NCBI GenBank assembly: GCA_013397935.1 | Contig: VZRN01001146.1 | Span: 1,416,203 to 1,480,202, forward strand | From: Dasyornis broadbenti | Taxonomy: Eukaryota > Chordata > Aves > Passeriformes > Dasyornithidae | Length of the DNA: 64,000 nt | Direction: 5' to 3' | In this document: positions 1-11,970 of the stretch, one piece after another | Layout: every line of letters starts with the position of its first letter | Numbering within the stretch: the first letter of the stretch is position 1 | Notes under the pieces: generated by a model | Seen by the model: the letters and a program-made list of their open reading frames with translations, nothing else | What the model was told of the DNA's origin: nothing | Database searches by the model: none | Made by a program: the position numbers and the translations under genes

Positions 1-2383
1 TTCCTGACGATCGCACTAGAGCATCATCGTTACTTGCTAAAGGAAAATCAATTTTCAACAGGTTTAATTAAAATTAATCAGTCAAATTACTTAATATTAA
101 TTGACTTATAATTAAAGCCAGAAAGTTACCTTGGAATCAGGAGAAAGGATGTTATCTGGAATAATTTTAAGGATGCATACGGTTTCAGAGCAATTACATT
201 CAAATAACTGTTTAAATAAAACAAACCAGAGCTTGATTATAGTGTTGTGTTCTTGCTGGTGCAGGTGACACAATCTGGACTGGCCATTCCGTTCTGTAAA
301 TTTGCTGACCTTTTGAAGGAATATCATTTTAGTTTGACACTGGGTTTGCTGTCTGGAAGGCCAGTTTGTTTTAGCTCTAACAACTATGGCATTAAAATCT
401 ACTAGTATAAAATGGAAATATGTCTTGTAGAACCTATAAATATCAAAGTGAATGTTTTTAGCACGTTTAGATGTTCTGTGAATTTGAAATGAAGCAGATT
501 TATTTTTTTTTTTTCTCAGCATAAGTGTAAGAAATTGTTTTAGGAATTATTTTTTTCCCCAGCACTGCCATCCACTGTGGCAATATTTGCATTTATCCAG
601 AGCCTTAGTGGGACCAGACCATACTGGTAAATTCACAGAGATAATTCATATCTGAAACGATGACTTTTGGCAGTGCTCACAATAACCTTTTCATGCTCCC
701 CTAAGACCTAGGTTGGATTTTTTTGTTTGTTTGTTTGTTTTTTTACAGTAGCAGCATTTTTGGTGCATCTACAGACTATTGTTATTGCTGAAAGAGCAGT
801 ACTGTGAGCTTTGGGACATTTTCCCCTACTTTATTTCTGGGCTGGCTTAGCTGAAGCAAAGGATACTTACGAAATTGCACGTATTTTATTACAGGCACCT
901 GACAAGAGAAAGACCCATGCACGGTATAAATGAGCATTTAACCATAGAGCCCAGTATTCAGGGCCCTGATTTTCAAAGATACTGATTCCCATTGACTGCA
1001 CCGAGACTTGTGTGGGCTCAACAGCTGTAACACGCAGACCACTTCTGCATCTTTGAAATTAGATTTGCAGATTGGGAGCCAAAAGCTAAATAGCCATGTT
1101 TGGGAATAGTGGTTGGGAAGGATTATTTATTTTTCCTTTTTTTTTTCCCCCCCACTCTGTTGCCAGTGCAGGATGCGGGGTTAAAGAAGACTGCTTCTTA
1201 GTTACTTTTGATAAATGACACCGTTTTTCTTAGGCTGTGGCTACAGATTGCAGTGATGTTGCAAAAGCAGTTTTGCAGTAAATGATTAGGAGATCCTTGG
1301 ATACCTACAAAGAGATCCCATTTATCCTGTGCGTTTCATGTGAATCATATGCAGGCTGTGGGAAGAAAAATGAGGCTGAGGATAATCATGCTAAGTGTGC
1401 TGGGAAGCAGGATTTAGCTGAACACCTCTGTTTTGTGATTAACTGAAGCAGCAACGAAAGCCATGAGAGTGGTTCAGGCTGTTTAAGGCAGTGAGTGTAG
1501 GAGCAAGGGGAAGAGCTGCCGTCCTGATACTGCTTTGGTTATCTTACCCCTTCTCCTGGAGCAGGGTAAGAAGATAATATCCTAGCTGTTGATACTTAAA
1601 CATCTTTAACAAAGTGGGTTTTCTCTGGATTATTTGGCTGGAGGTGGAGCAGTCTGCTGAGGAGGGTTATTTAAAGACTGGGACAGGGCTGCAGGCAGAT
1701 AAATTGATTTGCAAGTGAATGGAGGAATTTGAACGTGGTAACGGTGGTAGTTGTATTTTTTATCAGTTTACAGATTTAATATCCACTGGCATGCACACAA
1801 GCATAAACCACTCTAATTGTTCAAATGGAGTCTGGGGAAAAGGGAAGAAAGCAGAGGCTTAGATGTGGTCTCAGTTCGTAATGGATTGGCTTGCCTTTCT
1901 TTATTAAAAGCAAATATACGTTCCCTTCTAATAGAGATGTAGAGCTGCAGTACAGATCCTTGGCTAGCTCTGAATTATTTGTTTGATGTCATATTTATTA
2001 TGGTTTTTTAATCACGTGAAAAAGAAACTGTTTAAAAATTAAATAGAGAAAAAAGAAGGGCAAAAGGAGACACACATTCTTTGAAAGTAAATAATGAAAA
2101 TACAACATTCTGCTAGAGATCCAGTAGAAACCTCTGTGGATGTCTTTTAATAAAGGATGGGCAGTTATCAATCTGATCCAGTAAATGATACAGTTTCTGA
2201 TTAGCCCCAGATATCCATCCATGGTAAGTATAACAGGTAATGATAAAAAATAGGTCCTGATTGATGAATAAAGGCTGTTCTAGAGGCATGTTTCCATTAC
2301 TGTAGCCCTGGTTCTGAGCCCTGCATCATGAAGGAACATAAGCACTCAGAGCTGATACTCAGTTGGTGCACAAGAGTTTGTAT

Positions 2384-2398
2384 GGGAGGGAGGGAGGG
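2384..2398 (+). repeat. GGGA repeat, minimal G-quadruplex motif
   Basis: Four G-triplets separated by single A bases on the sense strand: the minimal intramolecular G-quadruplex pattern with one-base loops. As it lies on the transcribed sense strand it could also fold in the pre-mRNA. Confidence 0.85.
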
Positions 2399-5300
2399 AG
2401 TTAGGGGATGCAAAAAAAAAAAACAACCTGATGGGAAAACTTCATCATGTGTTGCATATTGAGAGCACATCCTGTAATTTTAATAACAAATGATGACATT
2501 ACATTCCCCGGGATTACTATTGAATTAGCACAATTACAAGGGAAAATCGTTTTGGCTTGGTGACTCAGCTCCATGTGTCCACCTGCCTCTGAGGACCCCA
2601 CACGTTTTCCAACAGACTTTGTTTCCATAACTATTAATTGCTCATCAATCCCTGTGTATTCTCCAAGGATAGGAAGTGACCATTGGCTCCTTAGCCCCAT
2701 GATAAGTTTTGCTGTGCGCCTGCTCCACCATGCCACTTCTCTCTAGAAACCAAAAGGTGGAGTGAGGGACCACCAGCGGTGCGAAACCAGGGGGCACGGT
2801 GTCTGTACTGTAAATGTCCTCCTGCCACGTAAAGGTCTGGGCTGCACACAGCAGAGGAACGTGGTTTTTCCACTGCTTTGGGCAAAAAAAATGTGAGGCC
2901 ATTAAAAGAAAAGCAATTTGAGTTCTTCTTACCCCATTTGTTGAATTCTTCTGTTTTGTCCTCATAATACTTTCTGCATAATCAGTTTTAGTGCTGCCCT
3001 TTGGGTAGCCTGTTGCCTTCCGCTGATGCTTGGTTGGGTATTTTGCACCTTATTAAGGGAGTATGTAATGCTTGGAAATTAGCAACATGTGACTGTAAAA
3101 TCATAAAAGTGGTCAAGGACACTTTACAAATATTGTATTTCAAGTAACTCATATTCCTTTAGCGAAGCAGAGAACTTAAATGGCAATTTAAAAAGGTGTT
3201 TCCTAAATCTCCTTCATCACATCCTGCCTAGAGAAGCCATTAGCCCACTTGTTGAACTGGTTGTGGGAATTTAATGAGGGGAATACATTTCTGTTGTATT
3301 TAATGCTTCTATTTAATTACATTTTGTCTGAAGCTTTTAAATTCAATACCTGAACTTAAAGTTGTTCTTTAACTTTTGCCTTCCCAACCCCGTCCCCCAG
3401 TTTCCAAAAAAGTCCTTGAAAGCAGTGAAGTGTTATGTAGGCACACAGTGTTAGAAATATTCATGAGGAGAAAACGACAATTTAGTCAGGAGAAACCTTA
3501 CAGATAGACTGAATATTTTGACATTCCCAAGCCTGTGCAAAACAGGCATTGTGGGATGGAGCTTTTGTTTCTTCAACTGGTTTCACAATGATGTTTCATT
3601 TCTGTGGAGAATCTGGGCGCCGGAATAGTCACCATGAGACTCTGCTGCTGCTGGGTCAGGAAACCCTCTGGTCACTGGAGTCGTGGTCAGCGTGACCAGG
3701 ACATGGCCACAGGGGGACTGAGCCTGGTTGCTATTGCCGAAATAAGTCTCTTTCTCACAGACAGTGGTAGAAAATGAAAAGAGGACAAGGAGCTGAATAA
3801 TAGGAGATACACATGAAGTCAGATGGAAAGAGTAAATCTTTGTAGACATTTAATGGTGTTATATTCTAAGCTTTTGGGAAATTTTATTTGAAATTTTTTT
3901 ACAACAGTAAATATAGTCTGTGCTATATCCTATTTCTATTTCATGTGAGAGAAAAATTCCCCATCTATGGCACAACACTTTACTGCTACCATTACTGCAG
4001 ACTTTATAGATCAGAGATGTGTCAGCATGTTAGCTTTAGCTGTAATGCTTTTTTTTTGTGAAACCTTATGGGCCTTGCAGCCACTTTCTCATACTGACAC
4101 TCATAAAACGTTCAAGTTCTCATATTTATTATTTAATTTGCTTCCTATATAAAGCAGCACAGCTCTTTGGTACATGAATATGAAGCCAAAAATGACAGGC
4201 AGGCATGAATGGGACTAATGAGTTTTAATAATGCACATATTAGAAACTGCTAAAGGAAGTTTAATTAAGAAAAACAAGTTAAGCATGAAATTCATTTTGG
4301 AACAAATGCAAGTAAAGTCACAGATGTAGAGAATGCTAGATCACAGGAAACAACCTCTTCAAGTTGATAGATCCCTCTAATGCCAATATTGCACTCAAGC
4401 TGTAGTGTGCTCTCTGCAGTTCTGGAAAGCCTGGTAATACCAGTCAAGAGCACTTTCAGAGCTGAGTTAGAGATGTTGGGTTTGTGATTAATAAATTATG
4501 TTTATATGTCTGTGAATTTTCTGATGAGCTGGAATTTGATCTCAATAACCCTGATGAAATTGGGGCCATCTTGACCATCTGATCAAGAACAACAAGCATG
4601 GGCTCCTTTTTCTGTCACAAGGAAGCTTGTTGGTGTTTTTCAAAAAAAAACCCAAAACCAACCAACCATCTTGTTGAAGAGCTAGTTATTGATCTAGCCC
4701 TACAACACGGGTGTTGTATGCTTGGAACTGTTAGTGTATTGTATCCAGATAGAAAAACAATTCATGGACAAATCTGAGTTCATCCAAGCATCTTTTTTTG
4801 CAGAGTTCTCCCTCAAGAAGTGGTAATAACTGTATTCTAGTTTCATCTTGAATTCCTAACACCCTCCCCAACAGGAAAATGCAAAAGTGATATCTTTCTT
4901 ATGAATCTGATATGAAAGCTTGCCTTGGGTGAGGAACTAGCATTAAAGGTAGTATTATTGTTGATATTATGGTTTTATTAAATGTGGCGAAGAAAATCCA
5001 ATTAATTTTTCTCATATGATTAACCCCAGTGAACCAAGGCTGAGCCACAAATATAAATCAGATGAAGAACTTTGTTAACTGTTCTGTAACTAAATTTTTC
5101 ACTGGCAAGAGATAACAAAAGGAATCTTAGTTTCACGAGCCTCTGGGTGGGTTCTAGATACTCTGCTAGAGTGATCAGGTGAGAAGCACATATATATTTT
5201 ATGAAGCATTATTCAAAGCAGGTTCCACCTGACCTAATGATACCCAATATACAGATTTTGATGCTGAAGTTCTCATATGAGAAACATCTGGGTTATTTTT

Positions 5301-6374
5301 TTTCTCCAGGGTAACCTCTGATTAACATGAGTTCAGTGGAGTTTCTACAGTAGGTCAGGGAATCTTCGTGTCCTGAAGCGCAGAGCAGCCAGCAACGGAC
5401 TGGCCATTTGATCATTTCGCTGAATAGTTACAGTACTCCAAAGTGAGGATAATGTGTGGTCCATTTAAGAGTTAACCGTAAGCTGCTAAAAGGAATAAAG
5501 GTTCACTTCAGTGCCCATTATATTCCAAGCCAGTGCATCTGTCATTTTTAATTTAAATCTGTATTACTTAGCTGTCTAAAACTTTACACGTAAGTGACAG
5601 AGTTTCCCATTCTTTCTGTTATGGGTAAAATCACCATTTCGTTACCTACTTGCTGTGCAAAATGTCAGACAGCTCTAGTCCACATTAAAAAATTGTAGTC
5701 AACTTCTGGTAATATAAACAATTACTTCAGCTAAGAAGTAGAACTATTTTAAGAAAATGATTTATTGATATGAGTAAATGGAAGACAGTAAGACTTAAGT
5801 GACTCTCTTCTCATACGCTTAATTTGTCTTATTTAAAACCAGTTTAATATAAAATTTTGATCAGAAGTCTTCCTATTTTGGCAAACTAAGATGCAGAAAT
5901 TATTTAAAGGATTTTTGATCATGAAAATACTAGTTAGTAAGCATTAGTGAATATTCCCACTAATGACAAAGGACAAGAATTTGGTGCAGTTGAAAAATAT
6001 ATCACAATTCAAAAGAGTCTTACGACATAAATTCATTTTAATTCAACTTTTCACTAATTTTGAAGTACTGCATTGAATACTTTATACTACAGTATTTAAA
6101 TACTGTGTCTTTCACTAACTGGTTATGAGGTTTAGTGGTCAAAACATCACATTAAATCGAGTTAAGGGCGCTCAGGAATCAGTCTCTGATCTGGGAGTGA
6201 TATATTTACACAGCTTGTAGCATCTGGAAATCCTTTCCACTGGGTTGTTTGCAGACCCGTGTAACATAAAGCTTGTAATCTCATCCCGGTGCGGGGTGGG
6301 ACTGCCATGATGTCTTATTCGTACCTTTGTTGGCAATCGTGGCAAAGGTTCTGCATCCAAACAGGGCTGGATTT

Positions 6375-6402
6375 GTAGCAACTTTCTGGTAGCAACTTTC
6401 TG
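6375..6402 (+). repeat. Perfect tandem duplication of 14 bases
   Basis: GTAGCAACTTTCTG occurs twice head to tail (6375-6388 and 6389-6402). It looks like a small slippage duplication with no apparent function. Confidence 0.93.
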
Positions 6403-6654
6403 GAGCTTCCAGACCTGTGGCTGCTCTGAGGTGGAGGGTGGTGCTGGCATGCGGGAGTTGACCAAACCCCACCAGAGCTGTGCCCTCCTTATATGCATTA
6501 TATATTCAGAATTACAGCCTCCTCTATTATCATTTTGTACACCTGTTTTTTTTAAGGAATGTAGTTAATTTCTTGAACTAAACCCACGCAAATCCCATCC
6601 CTTTGCCAAGTATTTAGGGAAATAGCCAAGAGGAGTGTCTGTTTTAAAATACCT

Positions 6655-6750
6655 CACAGAATGGTTTGGGTTGGAAGTGACCTCTAAAGGTCACCTAGGT
6701 TTTGGCAGGGACACCTTCCTTCACAGCTTGCTCGAAGTCCCACCGACCCT
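6655..6750 (-). mobile_element. CR1 LINE, very short degraded 3' fragment, antisense
   Basis: AGAATGGTTTGGGTTGGAAG at 6658-6677 is a near-exact match to the reverse complement of the CR1 3' terminus. It is followed by degraded CR1-like text (GACCTCTAAAGGTCACCTAG, then GGCAGGGACACCTTCC) and a deletion-ridden remnant of the next segment. Only about 95 bases remain and the distal boundary is a guess. Confidence 0.85.
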
Positions 6751-9700
6751 TTATTGCTACTAAGTTGAGGGAAATACGCCGTATCTGGAACAGCGCTTCC
6801 CTTGCTCGCTCGAAACACGAAAGAAGAGATGGGGAATTTTGTGCTGCATCTCTTGAGGATTTGTCTGATCATGTTTACAACTGGTGTGTCACACCCACAC
6901 GGTGTTCACCCTTCTCTTTCTTCTAATGGCTTCTGTACCGCTGGCCGTGTTCCTGCTTGGCATCGTAGCATGTTTTAGAACACGGATTTCTTCTCAGAGA
7001 CACGAAACATCTCTGGGCTCTTAGTTCTAAGTAGAGACTGTTGTTAGTAAAAACGGATGCAAATGTAGCTGGTTCTGCAAAATAACGTTTGTGTTTTGAA
7101 GTGAAGTGGCATTGTGTGGTGTTCCAAACTCTTGCAGTCACTTTGAATATTTGTGCAACTGAGATTTACTAGAAAAGCTGAGGTGGAAAGGAATTTTTAA
7201 GCATGAATATCAAACCACGGCATACATCTTCAGCTGAAAAGAAAATACCCCTTTGGGGGGGTTTTGGGGTTGGTTTATCGTGGCAATAATAGCCTTTACG
7301 TGGTGCTGAAGCTGGCATATGGCCAGAAGCCTTGAGCGCCACCAAAGGCTTTATTAATCCATTGGAGCTATTGACAGGTGGCACAGATCAAACCATCCCT
7401 TAAGATTTGAAGGTCTGGGCACGAGTAACAAAGAGGAGTTTAGCTGCTGCAGTTTGCAGCAGGTGTGACCTGTTGTGGGATGCCCTGTGTCATTGCAAAT
7501 GCAAAGATGCACTGAAGCTCTCTCGGATTGCTCACTCCCCAGCATACTAAATGCCTCTCCAAAGTATTTCAGAATCTCAGCTATAAAGTAATTTGAATTC
7601 AGAAAGGAAGATAATAAAATAATAGATGGTAGAAAAAAACTCTGTATAGTATAGACTGTTCGAAAGACCATGAAAGACTTTATCAAATACCTTTTGCAGT
7701 AGAATTCATTTGTGTTACCACAGGGAGCAATTGTGATCCTCAAATCAAGGCAGCAGTAAAATCTGAAAATGTTTCTCCTCCTCCTCCTCAGGTCCACATT
7801 ATTTTGATGCTAAATCTTGTCCCAGATTTATCATTGCTACTCTTTGGTTTATTCTCCTGCCAGTCTGCCTGATCATTCCTGTTTATTCCTTCTCTCTTTT
7901 TATTTTTATTTTTTTTTTTTTTTGGTCACTGATTCCTCTTTAGCTGAGTCCAGGTGCCAAGCGAAAGTCCTATGTAGATCATCTGCAGGAAGACCGAGGG
8001 GAATTTTGCCCAGTGTTGACTCTCAACATGTTCCTGGCCAGCTTCCCTGCTTGCCCTTGCACCTAGTGCTCAAAATGAAATTTTGTCATGGAAGTCTCAA
8101 AAGATTTGATAAATCTCAGTCTTTTTATTTGCGTGGAGTTTGTGGTTTTGATGTGGTAGCTTCAGGGCAGCCAATGACAGGCTTGAATGTCTGACCTCTC
8201 AGTCTCAAAAATAAGCTGTTACTTAGACATTTAAAAAGAAAGGCTTGAAAAGAGCAAATCCAAAATTCAAGTTACAAATACAATGAAAATATGTTGATTC
8301 AAATTCTGCAAGTGCTTGACAATTTGCTGCCCTGTACAGCCTGTCCATCTATTCACTGAGGCTACTACCCAACTGTCAATCAATGAGGAGCAGCCAAATG
8401 CAGCTTTGAGTTACATTCTTACCTTTTTAGCATCCTGTCTCTGCCTTGGAGTAAAACCTTCTCCATGGGATGCAAACCAGGATGTAGATCACAGCGGAGC
8501 TGTTCAGCTGCAAAGACAAACCAGCAGACTGGGCATGCTTAGAACTATAGCCCAGCTCTAGAAATGGCTATGAGTTTACATTGAATTTACCATTTGAGGT
8601 ATCTAAAGTGTGTCAAAAAGTTGTCTTAGAACTGAAAACAGGTGCTAAATGAATTTTTATTAGCATCTTGATAATTTTCCCCATCGAACCAACCCAGCAC
8701 CTTGAAATGAAGAACGGTGTTTTTCCTTGGCACAGTTGTGTTGAATTTGTTGTCCTCAGACCTTCCCCAGGCCATGTGAATTAGCAGGAAGGCTACTGAG
8801 ATTAGGTTCCTTCTATTTGCAAGTTTGGGTTTGAGAAAGAAAAGAAAGCACATCGTTCCATTCCTGACAGGAAAACAAACCCTCGTGGGTTTTAAGACCC
8901 AGTGGAAAAGACTGAAATCTGTGGAGGTTTTTGAATACCACTAAGGAATAGGCTCGTATCTCTCCATGTGCGTTGCTCAGAAACCTGTCTGCCTACTCTG
9001 TCTTCACTGTTTCTCAAGTAATACCCTTCTCCCTCCAAAATCTGAAATGCTACACAGCAACAATCCTCTATGAGGGGAATGTCTGCCATTCCATGCAAAT
9101 GTATTAGAGGAAATGTAAACACATACGTCAAGTTTGGGGAATTATTTTCTGCAGCTAAATTGGTGCGTTTCCAGCAAATACTGAGAATTTGCAGCTGCAG
9201 AATGAAGGATATAAGCCTGTTTGTTAATGCAGTTTCACAGTGAAGGTGTTAGAATTAGCAGAGAAAGAAAGGGAAAGAGAAAATTGCGGAAAAGCTTCAT
9301 CTATCTCCTTATTGCCTCCTGAGATAGATTGTTCAGAGCTAAAGGAACACTAGACACGAACCAAATCTCCTGCTGTCCTATATAGCTTTTACAATCTCCT
9401 TTTTAATAACCCAAACTGCAGGGTAGTCTGACTATTAGACAAGCCGTTCTTTTGAATTCTCTCTGCAATGTGTATAGACGTGATAAAAAAAAAAAAAACA
9501 ACAATTCTCATTAAAGCTGCCAATGCTGTTTCAAAAGCAGGTGGTTTGAAATGTTTCCTATACAAAGCAAAACACGTTTCTAGAGCATTACACGCTGCTT
9601 AATAGGGGGAGTGTAAGATTACACTGCTATGTTGTGTATAACACTGCATCTTAAATAATAGGATATTGTAAGTCGTGTTGGAAATACGTTTCACATGAAT

Positions 9701-10787
9701 ATGGAAGATATAACGATATGCACTGAGCAATTTTCAGAAGTGCTGGAACACAGCCTTGTGTGACAACCTCTGAGCTAAAGTAGTTGAAAATAGCATCTGG
9801 AATTTCAGATTATACATTCTCTGATCCTAACTGATAATTTTTTCTAGGATATTGTTGAGTCAGCGTGTGGATGTATGAAAGATAAGATTTCTACTCTCCT
9901 GTGGGAACGCTTATTGTTTATGTTATAAACTAAGGATGGTAGGAATTGAGTGCTCTCAACATGCGTTTTCATTTTTCACTGAAGTCAGTCTTTTATAAGG
10001 AATGCAGGATTGATCTGACGTAAAAATTGTGATATACAGCTCCATCCCTAAACTGCCTGTTCATATCCTTTTCCAAACCAGTTCTGAAAAAAACCCCAGC
10101 AACCTACAGAGGTCCAGTTGTACTTCTGTGCAAATTCAGAGTTTGACATTCACTCCAGCAGATGCAGATTTTGGTCCTTCATTGATGTGAACATTTCACT
10201 CAATCTGTGTTTTTCATCACCTACCAGAAAACCACATAAAGCATGGTAATTCAGGTTGTTGTGAATAAGCAGAGTAACCCACATTATATTTTAATATGAA
10301 CAAAAATGTTTGTGTGTATTATAAACAGCTTTTAATGAAATAAAATGCATTTGAGTCTTCAGCATGCCTATCCTAATTTCCCCATCTTCTGCTTTAAGAA
10401 ATAATTACTTCCGTTTTGATAAATCAACTTGTGCAAACAAGGTGAAAATTGATTATGAGCTGATTAAGTTAAATAAAATATTAACATAAACACTTATGTA
10501 ATGTAGCCTGGCAGCAAATTGCTTATGCTTGAAAAGGTGAATTCTAAAAATGTATTTTCTGTGAGTCCTGTTTCTCCTGAAAAGTCTCTATAAATTCAAC
10601 AGGTGACATTACAGACAATCCAGTAATCAGCGTTTCACCTGCCATTTCATGGACCCATAAACTACTGCAGTTTAACTTACATGACTCTAGCAGATATTAA
10701 TGTATGTAAATAACGTGTTAAACACCTAGTTATCACTCTGCTCATATTAGCTCCTTCATACTAATGATTTATTTTCATTTTCTCCAG

Positions 10788-11100
10788 GACATAGACCTGC
10801 GGCTAACTGGATTTGATTTATAAGAGGGGATTCTGCAGTAAATGGCTGCTCTCTTCATATTGCTGCTATGGAAAACAGAATTGTCAATAGGATGTAGTCT
10901 GATAAATAGAGCTGAGTGAAGATGCAGCTTCAATAAGTGTGAAATCAATGGAAGATACTTACCGCATGAAAAGCCTTTTGAGATTTTTCTGACAGGCACC
11001 TATTTAGGAAACTTGATCTGTTTCCTCCGGTCGCCCTGTTTTTACACCAGTGGATACAAATCAGATTGCTTCACTGTAGTCACACAACTAATGTGGGACC
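10788..11100 (+). other. NLGN1: 5'UTR part of the NLGN1 start-codon exon (proposed start)
   Basis: The exon start is inferred from splice signals. The best acceptor is at 10786-10787: a pyrimidine-rich stretch ending TTTTCTCCAG|G, preceded by a near-perfect branch site TACTAAT about 25 bases upstream. Two internal alternatives exist: CTGACAG ending at 10995, and a good pyrimidine tract ending ACACCAG at 11050. A start at 11051 would leave only 50 bases of UTR in this exon. I prefer 10788 for its branch site, but RNA evidence is needed. The stretch contains several upstream ATGs, described separately. Confidence 0.5.
10842..10919 (+). promoter_or_regulatory. Upstream ORF in the NLGN1 5'UTR (25 codons)
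   Basis: If the exon starts at 10788, this ATG begins a 25-codon ORF starting MAALFILLLW and ending at TGA 10917-10919. The +4 base is G but the -3 base is T, so the context is moderate. Shorter uORFs follow at 10868-10897 and 10948-10992. Such uORFs usually lower translation of the main frame. Whether they are in the mature mRNA depends on the exon start. Confidence 0.4.
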
Positions 11101-11249
11101 ATGGCCCTTCCAGGATCCATGTGGCTGAACTGTGTATGGAGAGCGACGGTGGTCCGCCTGCTACACATGGGATTGAATGCCACTTTTGCTTTCTCTATAC
11201 TTGGATTTTTGCTTCACGCTGCAGCTGTGTCCTCCCAAAAATTGGATGA
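11091..11249 (+). promoter_or_regulatory. Upstream ORF overlapping the NLGN1 start codon
   Basis: An ATG ten bases before the main start opens a frame of 52 codons that runs over the NLGN1 start and stops at TGA 11247-11249. Its context is poor (C at -3, T at +4), while the main ATG is strong, so leaky scanning should favour NLGN1. It lies in the mRNA whichever of the three candidate exon starts is used. The peptide resembles nothing I know; a regulatory role is inference. Confidence 0.55.
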
Positions 11250-11593
11250 TACCAACCCAGTGGTGACCACCAACTTTGGCAAGATAAGAGGGATTAAGAA
11301 GGAACTTAATAATGAAATTTTGGGGCCCGTTATTCAGTTTCTCGGGGTTCCGTACGCTGCCCCTCCGACAGGGGAGCGCCGCTTTCAACCTCCTGAGCCT
11401 CCGTCTCCCTGGGCAGATATCAAAAATACCACCCAGTTTGCTCCAGTGTGTCCCCAGAACATTATAGAAGGCAGGTTGCCTGAAGTCATGCTTCCCGTGT
11501 GGTTTACTAATAACTTGGATGTAGTTTCAACCTATGTACAAGATCAGAACGAAGACTGCCTCTATTTAAATATCTATGTCCCAACCGAGGATG
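11101..11593 (+). CDS. NLGN1: Neuroligin-1, first coding exon (residues 1-164, partial)
   Basis: Postsynaptic type I membrane adhesion protein that binds presynaptic neurexins and promotes excitatory synapse formation. This exon encodes the N-terminal 164 residues of a protein of roughly 820-860. Residues 1-45 form a signal peptide with a hydrophobic core near 29-43; the mature chain should begin near Gln46. The catalytically dead carboxylesterase-like domain starts with NFGKIRG (58-64) and includes FLGVPYAAPP (80-89). An N-glycosylation sequon lies at N109-T-T, and Cys117 and Cys153 are the family's first disulfide pair. EDCLYLNIYVP (151-161) is the carboxylesterase type-B signature. The mature part matches my recollection of mammalian NLGN1 better than NLGN2, 3 or 4; the signal peptide is more diverged. 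The ATG has a strong context (ACCATGG). The exon ends in phase 1 at a GTGAGT donor. Reading through that donor, the frame stays open to a TGA at 11761-11763, which is intronic sequence. Confidence 0.97.
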
Positions 11594-11820
11594 GTGAGTT
11601 AATAGCAGGCGAAACAGGGAGATCTTTTTATTTTCCTGTTCTACTTTCTAACAATATTAATTCACGTGTACTGGTAGCACGCATGGCTTTCTCTGTTTGC
11701 ATGCCAGCTTATTACATGTGTGCATGCTGCTTTTCTCTGTGTGCATTTGTCCTTGCCTTTTGATTTTATCTTTATTTTTTTTTTCTTTCTGTCTACGCTC
11801 ATATTTTTTTTCTTCCACAG

Positions 11821-11970
11821 CACGTGTATTTCTTAGGTCCAAGTTGGTGCCTAATTCTCATTGCCACCCACTGACTTCTGGGAAGATGCATCAACATCTT
11901 TTCCATTGCATGTGCAGGCACAACAAGTTGAGAATCTTCCGCACCTAATAAAGCAGGTCATATTTAAGTT
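11821..11970 (+). other. Candidate alternative last exon of NLGN1 (short isoform)
   Basis: A very strong 3' splice site (long T/C tract ending TTCTTCCACAG at 11820, branch-like CTCAT at 11798-11802) is followed by sequence in the correct phase for the upstream exon. Joined to it, 42 new codons (starting ARVFLRSK) read to TAA at 11946-11948, which overlaps AATAAA at 11947-11952. A GT-rich patch follows near 11976-11984. The product would be a secreted fragment of about 206 residues lacking most of the esterase-like domain and the membrane anchor. The end coordinate is an estimate of the cleavage point. No transcript evidence is available; it could be an unused decoy site. Confidence 0.35.
11947..11952 (+). 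promoter_or_regulatory. Canonical poly(A) signal AATAAA within NLGN1 intron
   Basis: Sense-strand AATAAA, 354 bases past the first coding exon's donor, overlapping the stop codon of the candidate last-exon frame. A GT-rich element lies about 25-35 bases downstream, as in functional sites. It could also end transcripts that simply retain the intron. AATAAA is common in AT-rich DNA, so only its context makes it notable. Confidence 0.35.

Larger units (their letters stand above)
1..10787 (+). other. NLGN1: NLGN1 intron upstream of the start-codon exon
   Basis: AT-rich, single-copy-looking sequence with no credible coding exon; open frames are short and resemble no family. Its contents are simple: T and GTTT runs at 718-744, a G-quadruplex-type GGGA tract at 2384-2398, a 14-base direct duplication at 6375-6402, a truncated antisense CR1 at about 6655-6750, a T15 run at 7909, a CTC run near 7787 and an A14 run at 9485. 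A noncoding 5'UTR exon could be hidden here, but I cannot identify one from sequence. Confidence 0.75.

Noticed and set aside
11600..11763. Extension of the NLGN1 frame past residue 164
   Set aside because: The sequence crosses a textbook GTGAGT donor exactly where the family exon ends; the extra 56 residues are intronic and would be made only from retained-intron RNA.
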